A stretch of DNA of 15,756 nucleotides from assembly GCA_035308365.1 (NCBI GenBank), contig DATGGU010000168.1:1-15756 (forward strand), written 5' to 3'. This document shows, in pieces, positions 6,907-14,313 of this stretch (the stretch's first letter is position 1; each line of letters starts with the position of its first letter). The position numbers were made by a program, and so were the translations under genes. Source of the DNA: PALSA-505 sp035308365 (lineage in GTDB: Bacteria; Actinomycetota; Actinomycetes; Streptosporangiales; Streptosporangiaceae). The notes under the pieces were generated by a model. The model was not told where the DNA came from and searched no databases. It saw nothing but the letters and a program-made list of their open reading frames with translations.

Positions 6907-6928
6907 GCTTCCCGCTCCTTACATGAAG

Positions 6929-6961
6929 AAAGCCCCGGCGCCGTTCCCGGCCCGGGGCTTT
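6929..6961 (-). terminator. Attenuator terminator hairpin upstream of the DAHP synthase gene
   Basis: On the minus strand AAAGCCCCGG (6961-6952) pairs perfectly with CCGGGGCTTT (6938-6929) across a 13-base loop, and the descending arm runs into CTTTCTTC, a U-rich tail. This is a canonical intrinsic terminator placed between the leader peptide stop codon (6978) and the aroF start (6906), where a normal gene end is not expected. The ascending arm can also pair with bases just after the leader's aromatic codons (GGUCCGAGGCU at 7018-7008 with AGCCCCGGGCC at 6959-6949: nine Watson-Crick pairs, one G-U pair and one mismatch), giving a competing antiterminator. Confidence 0.8.
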
Positions 6962-6977
6962 GGTCAAGTCGCTTTCG

Positions 6978-7055
6978 TCAGTGCAGCGCCTGGCGGGCGA
7001 CCGTCCGAGCCTCGGACCGGTAGCCATAAAAGAACCAGTGCTGCTGCCTGTGCAT
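6978..7055 (-). CDS. Aromatic-amino-acid leader peptide of the DAHP synthase attenuator
   Basis: A 25-codon minus-strand frame starts at ATG 7053-7055 and ends at TGA 6978-6980. It reads MHRQQHWFFYGYR and then a basic tail. Residues 7-12 are Trp-Phe-Phe-Tyr-Gly-Tyr, five aromatic residues in six codons, the hallmark of a leader peptide that senses charged aromatic tRNAs. It is followed 16 bases later by an intrinsic terminator and then by the gene for the first aromatic-pathway enzyme. There is no Shine-Dalgarno sequence, but a -10-like TATGCT (7067-7062) ends six bases before the ATG, so the transcript probably starts at or next to the ATG (leaderless). Ribosome stalling at these codons when aromatic amino acids are scarce would favour the antiterminator and let transcription into aroF. 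Function is inferred; the features themselves are plain in the sequence. Confidence 0.8.
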   Translation of the reverse strand: MHRQQHWFFYGYRSEARTVARQALH

Positions 7056-7070
7056 GCGAGAAGCATAACG
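7056..7070 (-). promoter_or_regulatory. Putative -10 region for the leader peptide / DAHP synthase transcript
   Basis: The minus-strand sequence CGTTATGCTTCTCGC directly precedes the leader ATG; TATGCT (7067-7062) matches a -10 hexamer at the right distance for transcription to begin at the ATG itself. No convincing -35 hexamer is visible at 17-18 bases spacing. Confidence 0.45.
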
Positions 7071-7155
7071 TACGTGCTAGCCAGCCCAGTCTGGTACCGG
7101 GAGCCGGGGGCGTCCTCGCGGGCAAATACCGCGGGCAAAGGCGAAGCTGGTTGAA

Positions 7156-7172
7156 GGCCAGTGAGAATGGCC
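7156..7172 (-). terminator. Weak hairpin after the PASTA kinase gene
   Basis: GGCCA-ttctcac-TGGCC forms a 5-bp stem with a 7-base loop 20 bases after the kinase stop codon, followed on the minus strand by TTCAACC. It lacks a proper U-tract, so it may be only a partial terminator. Position is the main argument. Confidence 0.25.
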
Positions 7173-7191
7173 GGCCGCCCCGGCGGTCCGG

Positions 7192-9231
<2,040 letters not shown>

Positions 9232-9330
9232 CGTGGATGAGTGTATTGGTGTTTGGCACACCTTTCCTGGAGTTCTCCACACCCCCTGCCATGCGCGGGC
9301 ATAGCGGATTCCTGCCACAATCCGGTGAGC

Positions 9331-10734
9331 ATGGACAGGGTCGTTGTCGTCGGTGCTGGTCTCGCGGGCCTGCGGACCATCGAGGAGCTTCGCGCGCGGG
9401 GTTACCGGGGCGCGATCACGCTGGTCGGCGCCGAGAAGACGCCGCCCTACGATCGGCCGCCGCTGTCCAAGAAGGTGATGACCGGCGAGCTCAGCGACAC
9501 CTCGCTGCGCGCCGACTTCGCCAAGCTGGAGGCCGACTTCAGGGCCGGGGAGACCGCGACCGCTCTCGAGGACGGGGTGCTGCGCACCGACCAGAACAGC
9601 CACCCGTTCGACCGCCTGGTCATCGCCACCGGCGCTACGCCGGTCAGGCTGCCCGGCGAGGGCAGGCAGCGGGTACTGCGCTCCATCGGCGAGGCGCTGG
9701 AGCTGCGTGCCCTACTGCGCCCCGGGGTCAAGCTGGTCATCGCCGGGGCCGGCTGGATCGGCGCCGAGCTGGCCACCGCGGCCGCGTCGCTGGGCGCCCG
9801 GGTCACCGTGCTCGACGCGGCGGCCACGCCGCTCGCGGTCGCGGTCGGCGCCGAGGTGGGCGCGCAGACCGCCCCGTGGTATGCCGCCGCCGGGGTGGAA
9901 CTGCTGTTGAACCAGGCCGTCGAGTCCGTGCAACCCGGTGGGCTCGCCCTGGCCGGCGGCGGCTGGCTGGCCGCGGACGTGGTGGTCACCGCGGTCGGCG
10001 TCCGCCCGGCGGTCGGCTGGCTGGCCGGGTCCAGAGTCGAACTGGATCGCGGTGTGGCCGCCGACGAGGGCCTGCGGACCTCGGTTCCCGGCGTGTACGC
10101 GGTGGGGGACTGCGCCTCGTTCGTCTCCCGCCGGTACGGCCGCAGGCTGCGCTTCGAGCACTGGGACGTCGCTCTGCACGCGCCCGAGGTCGCCGCCGCC
10201 AATCTGCTCGGCGGGAACGAGATCTACGACCCGGTACCGTACTTCTGGTCGGAGCAGTTCGGCCGGATGCTGCAGTACATCGGCCACCACGGCGACGCGG
10301 ACACGATGGTGTGGCGCGGCGACCCGGCCGGGCCGGACTGGGCCGCCTGCTGGCTGGAAGATCGGCGCCTGGTCGCGCTGCTCACCGTGGACCGTCCCCG
10401 CGACCTGGTGCAGGGCCGCCGGGTGATCGCGGCCGGGGCTACCGTGGACGTCGGCAGGCTGGCCGATCCGGGGGTGCCGATCCGTGATGTCGCCAGAGTG
10501 TTATTCAAGCCCGTTCAGCGTGTGGCCAGCAGGAACACCCAGGAGGTTTGCATAACACTCGCAGGGCCCATGAGTGTTTGGACGGGCTTAACCTGTGGGA
10601 CATTCGGAGCGTGGCACAGATCGACGCCGTGGCCGACGCTCTGGTCGGCGAATGGCTCCCACTCCCCGACGTTGCTGCCCGCCTCGGCATCTCCATCGGC
10701 CGGGTCCGGCAACTGCTGCGCGACCGCAAGCTGA
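9331..10734 (+). CDS. FAD-dependent NAD(P)H oxidoreductase, ferredoxin-reductase-like, with abnormal C-terminal run-on
   Basis: Residues 1-390 are a two-dinucleotide-binding-domain flavoprotein: VVVVGAGLAG (FAD loop, 4-13), PPYDRPPLSK (about 48-57), IATGATPVRLPG, VIAGAGWIGAELA (NAD(P)H loop), VYAVGDCASF (FAD-binding GD motif) and RFEHWDVALHAPEVAA (reductase C-terminal domain). These match ferredoxin/rubredoxin reductases that feed electrons to monooxygenases; no ferredoxin or P450 is adjacent. The domain ends about residue 390 (VGRLADPGVPIRDV), but no stop follows. The frame runs 77 codons further through low-GC sequence with two TTA codons and an ATA, and 124 bases into the next gene in another frame, ending at TGA 10732-10734. 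That tail is unlike any reductase and is probably a lost stop. ATG 9331 is taken as start; GTG 9325 is two codons earlier. It is divergent from pknL. Confidence 0.88.
   Translation: MDRVVVVGAGLAGLRTIEELRARGYRGAITLVGAEKTPPYDRPPLSKKVMTGELSDTSLRADFAKLEADFRAGETATALEDGVLRTDQNSHPFDRLVIATGATPVRLPGEGRQRVLRSIGEALELRALLRPGVKLVIAGAGWIGAELATAAASLGARVTVLDAAATPLAVAVGAEVGAQTAPWYAAAGVELLLNQAVESVQPGGLALAGGGWLAADVVVTAVGVRPAVGWLAGSRVELDRGVAADEGLRTSVPGVYAVGDCASFVSRRYGRRLRFEHWDVALHAPEVAAANLLGGNEIYDPVPYFWSEQFGRMLQYIGHHGDADTMVWRGDPAGPDWAACWLEDRRLVALLTVDRPRDLVQGRRVIAAGATVDVGRLADPGVPIRDVARVLFKPVQRVASRNTQEVCITLAGPMSVWTGLTCGTFGAWHRSTPWPTLWSANGSHSPTLLPASASPSAGSGNCCATAS
10507..10589 (+). repeat. Nested inverted repeats before the Rv2175c-family gene
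   Basis: Outer arms AAGCCCGT (10507-10514) and ACGGGCTT (10582-10589) enclose inner arms AACACTC (10554-10560) and GAGTGTT (10572-10578), whose loop contains GGGCCC. An AGGAGG (10541-10546) lies between the arms without a suitable start codon after it. The structure could end the oxidoreductase transcript or regulate the downstream gene. There is no U-tract, so I do not call it a terminator. Confidence 0.4.
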
Positions 10735-10973
10735 TCGCGGTTCAGCGCCCCGACGGCACGCTGGCCGTGCCCGCCGCGTTCTTCGACGGCAGTCAGATCG
10801 TCAAGGGCCTGCACGGCACCCTGACCTTGCTGTGTGACTGCGGCTTCGACGAGCCGGAGGCATTGCGCTGGCTGTTTACCGACGACGAGACGCTGCCTGG
10901 GACGCCGATCAAGGCGATAGCCCAGCATCGCCGCACCGAAGTCAACCGCCGGGCCCAGGCACTGGCCTTCTGA
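10611..10973 (+). CDS. Rv2175c-family winged-helix DNA-binding protein (PknL-substrate homolog)
   Basis: A 120-residue protein with a MerR/excisionase-like winged helix: WLPLPDVAARLGISIGRVRQLLRDRKLIAVQRPDGTLAVPAAFF (residues about 15-58). The family-specific C-terminus follows: IVKGLHGTLTLLCDCGFDEPEALRWLF, then a hairpin, and the ending RTEVNRRAQALAF. In M. tuberculosis the homolog binds DNA and is phosphorylated by PknL on an N-terminal threonine. The kinase gene lies on the other side of the oxidoreductase here, conserving the divergent arrangement. I chose GTG 10611 because homologs start close to this point; a TTG at 10548 in the same frame would add 21 residues and abuts AGGAGG too closely. 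With the GTG start there is no N-terminal Thr before the HTH, so the known phosphoacceptor is absent. The first 124 bases overlap the run-on of the oxidoreductase frame. Confidence 0.9.
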   Translation: MAQIDAVADALVGEWLPLPDVAARLGISIGRVRQLLRDRKLIAVQRPDGTLAVPAAFFDGSQIVKGLHGTLTLLCDCGFDEPEALRWLFTDDETLPGTPIKAIAQHRRTEVNRRAQALAF

Positions 10974-10977
10974 CCCG

Positions 10978-10993
10978 GCCCGCCGTGGCGGGC
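10978..10993. terminator. GC-rich hairpin between convergent genes
   Basis: GCCCGC-CGTG-GCGGGC follows the Rv2175c-family stop codon by four bases and lies in the 62-bp gap facing the convergent ATPase gene. It is symmetrical, so it could work on both strands, but it has no U-tract on either side; actinobacterial terminators often lack one. Confidence 0.4.
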
Positions 10994-11035
10994 GGGACGA
11001 CCTCGCGGGCTCGCGCCCAGAGGTCACCGCGATAC

Positions 11036-11521
11036 TCAGGCCTGCAGTGAGTCCGGGCTGCCCGCGTCGAAGAGCAGGATCGCCCAGACGGCCTTGCCCC
11101 GGCTGCCGAATGGGCTCCATCCCCAGTGGTCGCTGAGCGAGTGGACCACGTGCAGGCCCCTGCCGTCCTCGCAGCCCAGATCGGGCTGCCGGAAGGCCGG
11201 AGGCAGGTCGCTCGGGTCGGTGACCACGCACATGAACGAGTCGGTGCCCTTGAGCAGCCAGAGCCACAGCCCGGCCGCCGTGTCCCGCGAGCCGGCTTGC
11301 GCATGGTCCGTCCAGCCATGCCTGACCGCGTTGGCGAGCAGTTCGCTGACTATGATTTCGGCGTCGGCGCTCAGCGCGTCCAGGTTCCATGACGCGAGGG
11401 TGCGCCGGGTGAAGGATCGCGCTCTGCTGGCCGCCTCCGGAGAAGGATTCAGCGGACAACCGGTGACAGCCGGTGACTGTGACTCGGCTGGGCAAGAGGC
11501 CAGGGCGGCAGCAGACGTCAT
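11036..11521 (-). CDS. ATP-binding anti-sigma regulatory factor (SpoIIAB/RsbW-like HATPase_c protein)
   Basis: A single-domain GHKL ATPase of 161 residues. The N-box is EIIVSELLANAVRHG (about residues 56-70), the central sheet has LWLWLLKGTDSFMCVVTD, and the ATP-lid/G1 region is DLGCEDGRGLHVVHSLSDHWGW, followed by GKAVWAILLF. These are the marks of the actinomycete family related to anti-sigma factor kinases SpoIIAB/RsbW, which bind sigma or anti-anti-sigma partners. No STAS anti-anti-sigma gene is adjacent. ATG 11521 is chosen because the in-frame extension to ATG 11590 has AT-rich, poorly biased codons and runs into a cluster of inverted repeats; neither start has a good Shine-Dalgarno sequence. 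It ends convergent with the Rv2175c-family gene and diverges from the DGPF/ECF pair. ECF sigma factors are not usual partners of this class, so the neighbourhood does not prove interaction. Confidence 0.82.
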   Translation of the reverse strand: MTSAAALASCPAESQSPAVTGCPLNPSPEAASRARSFTRRTLASWNLDALSADAEIIVSELLANAVRHGWTDHAQAGSRDTAAGLWLWLLKGTDSFMCVVTDPSDLPPAFRQPDLGCEDGRGLHVVHSLSDHWGWSPFGSRGKAVWAILLFDAGSPDSLQA

Positions 11522-11566
11522 CGCGTGTTCATTATTTCCAGGGAACGGTGCCGATGCAATGTCGTT

Positions 11567-11614
11567 TGCACGTTCATATGGACATTTCATATGAACAATT
11601 CATTTAAACGTGCA
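11567..11614. promoter_or_regulatory. Overlapping inverted repeats upstream of the anti-sigma-type ATPase gene
   Basis: Perfect inverted repeats GTTCATATG (11572-11580) and CATATGAAC (11588-11596) overlap an outer pair TGCACGTT (11567-11574) and AACGTGCA (11607-11614). The inner right arm also lies in the 10-bp palindrome TTCATATGAA (11586-11595). The region is markedly AT-rich against its surroundings and lies in the divergent promoter region between the ATPase and DGPF genes. It resembles a multi-site operator; the regulator is unknown. Confidence 0.45.
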
Positions 11615-11697
11615 GTTGGCTACCAAGTGGTAACTCTGTGTAGCGAAAATCTCCCGATAGGCCGAACGGCCGGTTCTGAATAAATCGTGGTCGCGGG

Positions 11698-11725
11698 TGT
11701 CGGGTTCCGGGAGGCGCCGTTCGTC
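11698..11725 (+). promoter_or_regulatory. Putative ECF42-type promoter of the DGPF/YCII gene
   Basis: TGTCGG (11698-11703), an 18-base spacer and CGTC (11722-11725) lie 37 bases before the DGPF start codon. As I recall it, the ECF42 consensus is TGTCGA at -35 and CGA/TC at -10, so this matches five of six and four of four bases. It would give a short 5' leader that contains the AAGGAAGG ribosome binding site. The match is by eye. Confidence 0.55.
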
Positions 11726-11761
11726 GTATGGGTACAAGCAAGTCCGGTGAAAGGAAGGCTC

Positions 11762-12103
11762 ATGAAGTACGTACTGCTGTTCGTGGACACCGCCGAGACC
11801 CAGGGACGCTCGGAGGCCGAGGTCAACGAGCTGTCCGGCACGATCATGAAGTGGTGGGAGGAGCAGGCGTCGGCCGGGAAAATCCTGGAGGGACAGCAGC
11901 TCCAGGGGCCGGGGACGGCGACGACGGTGCGGCACGACCACGGGAACGTGACGATCGTGGACGGGCCGTTCATCGAGTCGAAGGAGTCGATCGGGGGGTA
12001 CGGAGTAGTGGAGGTTAAGGACCTGGACGAGGCGATCGAGCTGGCCAAGGATTGGCCGTGGGGCGGGGTGGTCGAGATTCGCCCAGTCGTGGAAATGGGC
12101 TAG
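11762..12103 (+). CDS. DGPF/YCII-domain protein paired with an ECF42 sigma factor
   Basis: A 113-residue YCII-like (alpha-beta ferredoxin-like) protein starting MKYVLLFVDTAE. It carries the signature DGPF within VTIVDGPFIESKESIGGYGVVEVKDLDEAIELAKDWP. The family is common in actinomycetes as multi-copy small cytoplasmic proteins next to ECF42 sigma factors, whose regulon they form; their biochemical role is unsettled. The ATG is preceded by AAGGAAGG at good spacing. The ECF42 gene follows after 257 bp on the same strand. The putative ECF42 promoter 37 bases upstream suggests that the neighbouring sigma factor drives this gene. Confidence 0.9.
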   Translation: MKYVLLFVDTAETQGRSEAEVNELSGTIMKWWEEQASAGKILEGQQLQGPGTATTVRHDHGNVTIVDGPFIESKESIGGYGVVEVKDLDEAIELAKDWPWGGVVEIRPVVEMG

Positions 12104-12150
12104 ACGTTTTCGTGGTCGGCAAAGCGCGCTGACCCGCAATAGATAGGCCC

Positions 12151-12219
12151 CGGGAGCACATGCCCGGCTGCCTGCCTGCCGGCGTTGCCGGACGGCTGGC
12201 ATCCGGTCATGTGCCCCCG
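12151..12219 (+). repeat. Long stem-loop between the DGPF and ECF42 genes
   Basis: CGGGAGCACATG (12151-12162) pairs with CATGTGCCCCCG (12208-12219) over 12 positions with one mismatch. The 45-base loop contains a further stem of GCCGGC-gtt-GCCGG type. It lies 48 bases after the DGPF stop codon and 142 bases before the sigma-factor gene. It may end or attenuate read-through from the DGPF gene into the sigma-factor gene. No U-tract follows, and no known RNA family is recognised. Confidence 0.4.
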
Positions 12220-12360
12220 CTTCACTGTGTGCGATCGAACGCGGTATTCGGGCAAGATGGTGAGCCCGGCCAGATCGGGGTGGGGGAGGGCAGACCTGGT
12301 CGCGGCGGTTACCGCTGGTTCAGCGAACGTTGTGCGGGTGGAGCATGTGGATAGACGAGG

Positions 12361-13587
12361 GTGGGTGACGACATGAGTGATGGGGTGCGGGGGTGGGTTG
12401 AGGCTTCGTTTCGGCATGAGGTGGGGAGGGTGGTTGGCGCGCTGACCCGGGCGCTGGGGGATTTTGACGTGGCCGAGGAGGCCGTGCAGGACGCGCTGGT
12501 GGAGGCGGTGGCGCGGTGGCCGGTCGAGGGAGTGCCGGAGCGGCCTGCCGCCTGGCTGCAGACGACGGCGAGGAACCGGGCCATCGACCGGTTGCGGAGG
12601 GAGGCCAGGGGGCGCGAGAAGCTGGCGATCATCGCCGCCGATCCGCTGCGGGAGGTGCCGCAGGCGGAGCCGGATGAAAGGCTGCGGCTGCTGTTTCTTT
12701 GCTGTCATCCGGCGCTGAGCGTGGACGCGCAGATCACGCTGACGTTGCGGGCAGTGGCCGGCCTGACGACGCACGAGATCGCCAGCGCGTTTCTGACCAC
12801 CGAGGCGACGGTTTCGCAGCGGATCACGCGGGCCAAACGGAAGGTGGCCGCGGCGCGGATTCCATACTGCCTGCCCGACGATGACCGGCTGGCCGAGCGG
12901 CTGCCCGCGGTGCTGGCCGTGCTCTACCTGATGTTCAACGAGGGGTATCTGAGCAGCCATTCCGATGTGCCGGAGCGGCGCTGGCTGGAAGAGGAAGCCG
13001 AGGAACTGACCGGGTTGCTCACCCGGCTCATGCCGCGCGAGCCCGAACCGCTGGGGTTGCTCGCCCTGATGCGCATGCACCTGGCCAGGTCCAGGGCCAG
13101 GTTCGATGCCGATGGCAACATAGTGCGGCTGCGTGACCAGGACCGGGAAAGCTGGGATACGGTCGCGATCGCGGATGCCATCCGGGTACTGCGCCGCGCG
13201 GCGGGCATGCACAAGCCCGGCCCTTACCAGATCCAGGCGGCGGTCCTCGCCGTGCACGCCGAAGCGCCAAGGTGGGAAGCGACCGACTGGCCGCAGATCG
13301 TCACGCTCTACGACCTGCTACTCCGCCACGAGGACACCCCGGTGATCCGGCTCAACCGTCTCATCGCCGTGGCCTTCACCGACGGCCCGCAGGCCGCGCT
13401 CCAGCAGGCCGAGCCGCTGCGGGATGTGCTGGCGCGTTACCACCTGTTCCATGCGACCCGGGCCGAACTGCTCCGGGAGCTGGGCCGCATCACCGAGGCG
13501 GCCGACGCCGACCGCCGCGCCCTGGAACTGGTCAGCAGCCCGGCCGAACGGGCCCTGATCACTTCCCGCCTGGCCGGCGTCAGCTGA
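12361..13587 (+). CDS. ECF42-family RNA polymerase sigma factor with C-terminal DUF6596/TPR-like extension
   Basis: A 408-residue sigma factor. Region 2 spans about residues 15-85 (FRHEVGRVVGALTRALGDFDVAEEAVQDALVEA ... AAWLQTTARNRAIDRLRRE). Region 4 spans about 115-165 (ITLTLRAVAGLTTHEIASAFLTTEATVSQRITRAKRKV). The remaining 240 residues form the helical extension typical of ECF42, beginning RLPAVLAVLYLMFNEGY and ending in TPR-like helices. This group has no separate anti-sigma factor; the C-terminal domain is thought to be needed for activity, and the DGPF gene next door is the usual target. GTG 12361 and ATG 12373 are both possible starts; GAGG touches the GTG, so the ATG, 12 bases from GAGG, is a fair alternative. 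The gene ends 161 bp before the convergent MarR gene. Confidence 0.93.
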   Translation: MGDDMSDGVRGWVEASFRHEVGRVVGALTRALGDFDVAEEAVQDALVEAVARWPVEGVPERPAAWLQTTARNRAIDRLRREARGREKLAIIAADPLREVPQAEPDERLRLLFLCCHPALSVDAQITLTLRAVAGLTTHEIASAFLTTEATVSQRITRAKRKVAAARIPYCLPDDDRLAERLPAVLAVLYLMFNEGYLSSHSDVPERRWLEEEAEELTGLLTRLMPREPEPLGLLALMRMHLARSRARFDADGNIVRLRDQDRESWDTVAIADAIRVLRRAAGMHKPGPYQIQAAVLAVHAEAPRWEATDWPQIVTLYDLLLRHEDTPVIRLNRLIAVAFTDGPQAALQQAEPLRDVLARYHLFHATRAELLRELGRITEAADADRRALELVSSPAERALITSRLAGVS

Positions 13588-13748
13588 GAAACCCTTTCAA
13601 CATCGGCGTCCGCCGGGTGATCGCCCAGCTCTGTGCCTAGTTTCATGATCATCGCCGTGTTTTCGCGGCTTCGGCGGGATGCCAACCGGTCGGCTGCTCA
13701 GTACGGCCCGCCGTCGCATGGCCGACGAGCGGCGGCCCGGGCGGTGGG

Positions 13749-14219
13749 TCAGGGCTGCGGGTCCTGGCCGTGCAACTCGGTTTCCAGCATGTTCATGGCC
13801 TTGAAGAAGGCTTCCTGCTCGGCCGGGGCGAGCTTGTCCAGCACGCGGGCCATGGGGCTGGCGGCGCCGTCCAGCCATTCGCCGATCACGCCGCTCTTCT
13901 CCGGGGTGATCTGCACGATCGTCCGCCGCCGGTCGGCAGGGTCGGAGTGTCTGTCCACGAAGCCAGCCCGGCCCAGATCCGCCAGCACGCCGCTGACGGT
14001 GGGCAGCGTCAACCCCAGCCGTGAGGCCAGCTCGCTGACGGTGACCGGGCCCTCGCGAAGCTGCTCGAGCGCGGCCACATGCCGTGGCCCGAGCGGTGTG
14101 GGCGCGGCCGGGGCGCCGCGATCCTGCCAGCGCCGCATCCCCCGGGAGACGCGCGGGAACAACTGCATCAGCCGCAGGCACAGCGCCGAGTGCTGCGATC
14201 CGCCCTGCTGGTCGGCCAT
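13749..14219 (-). CDS. MarR-family transcriptional regulator
   Basis: A 156-residue winged-helix repressor. The dimerisation helices flank a DNA-binding domain with VTVSELASRLGLTLPTVSGVLADLGRAGFV (about residues 59-88) and the wing RHSDPADRRRTIVQITPE (about 90-107), the classic MarR D-x-R-D/R-R pattern. An AAAGGAGG ribosome binding site precedes ATG 14219. It is divergent from a YceI-family gene with 94 bp between the start codons; that gap contains an AT-rich block suited to MarR binding. MarR proteins usually repress the divergent gene and themselves, with relief by a small phenolic ligand or oxidation. Cys14 is the only cysteine and could in principle sense redox, but this is conjecture. 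Confidence 0.92.
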   Translation of the reverse strand: MADQQGGSQHSALCLRLMQLFPRVSRGMRRWQDRGAPAAPTPLGPRHVAALEQLREGPVTVSELASRLGLTLPTVSGVLADLGRAGFVDRHSDPADRRRTIVQITPEKSGVIGEWLDGAASPMARVLDKLAPAEQEAFFKAMNMLETELHGQDPQP

Positions 14220-14246
14220 GCCCCTCCTTTGACAGCATCGGCTGCA

Positions 14247-14285
14247 GTATATATTGTTCGGATATCAAAATAGTTTTAATTTACG
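14247..14285. promoter_or_regulatory. AT-rich divergent promoter/operator region between the MarR and YceI genes
   Basis: This 39-bp block is far more AT-rich than its surroundings. On the plus strand TTGTTC (14254-14259) and TAATTT (14277-14282) are 17 bases apart and could be the YceI promoter. On the minus strand TATACT (14251-14246) could be the MarR -10. GGATATC and TATATATTG elements between them give loose dyad symmetry expected of a MarR operator. Assigned by position and composition only. Confidence 0.45.
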
Positions 14286-14313
14286 AATGAAGTAGAAGCC
14301 ACGGAGGGATGAC

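Noticed and set aside
9232..9603. Upstream extension of the kinase frame to 9603
   Set aside because: The extra 124 residues are antisense to the oxidoreductase N-terminus and unlike any kinase; the family start is at MDTTITG (9231).
10548..10610. TTG start giving a 141-residue Rv2175c-family protein
   Set aside because: AGGAGG is only one base from the TTG, the codons are poorly biased and lie in a hairpin; homologs start near 10611. Not fully excluded.
12100..13257. A 385-codon minus-strand frame opposite the ECF42 sigma factor gene
   Set aside because: The plus strand encodes a clear full-length sigma factor there; the antisense translation is low-complexity Arg/Pro/His/Gln with no recognisable motif.
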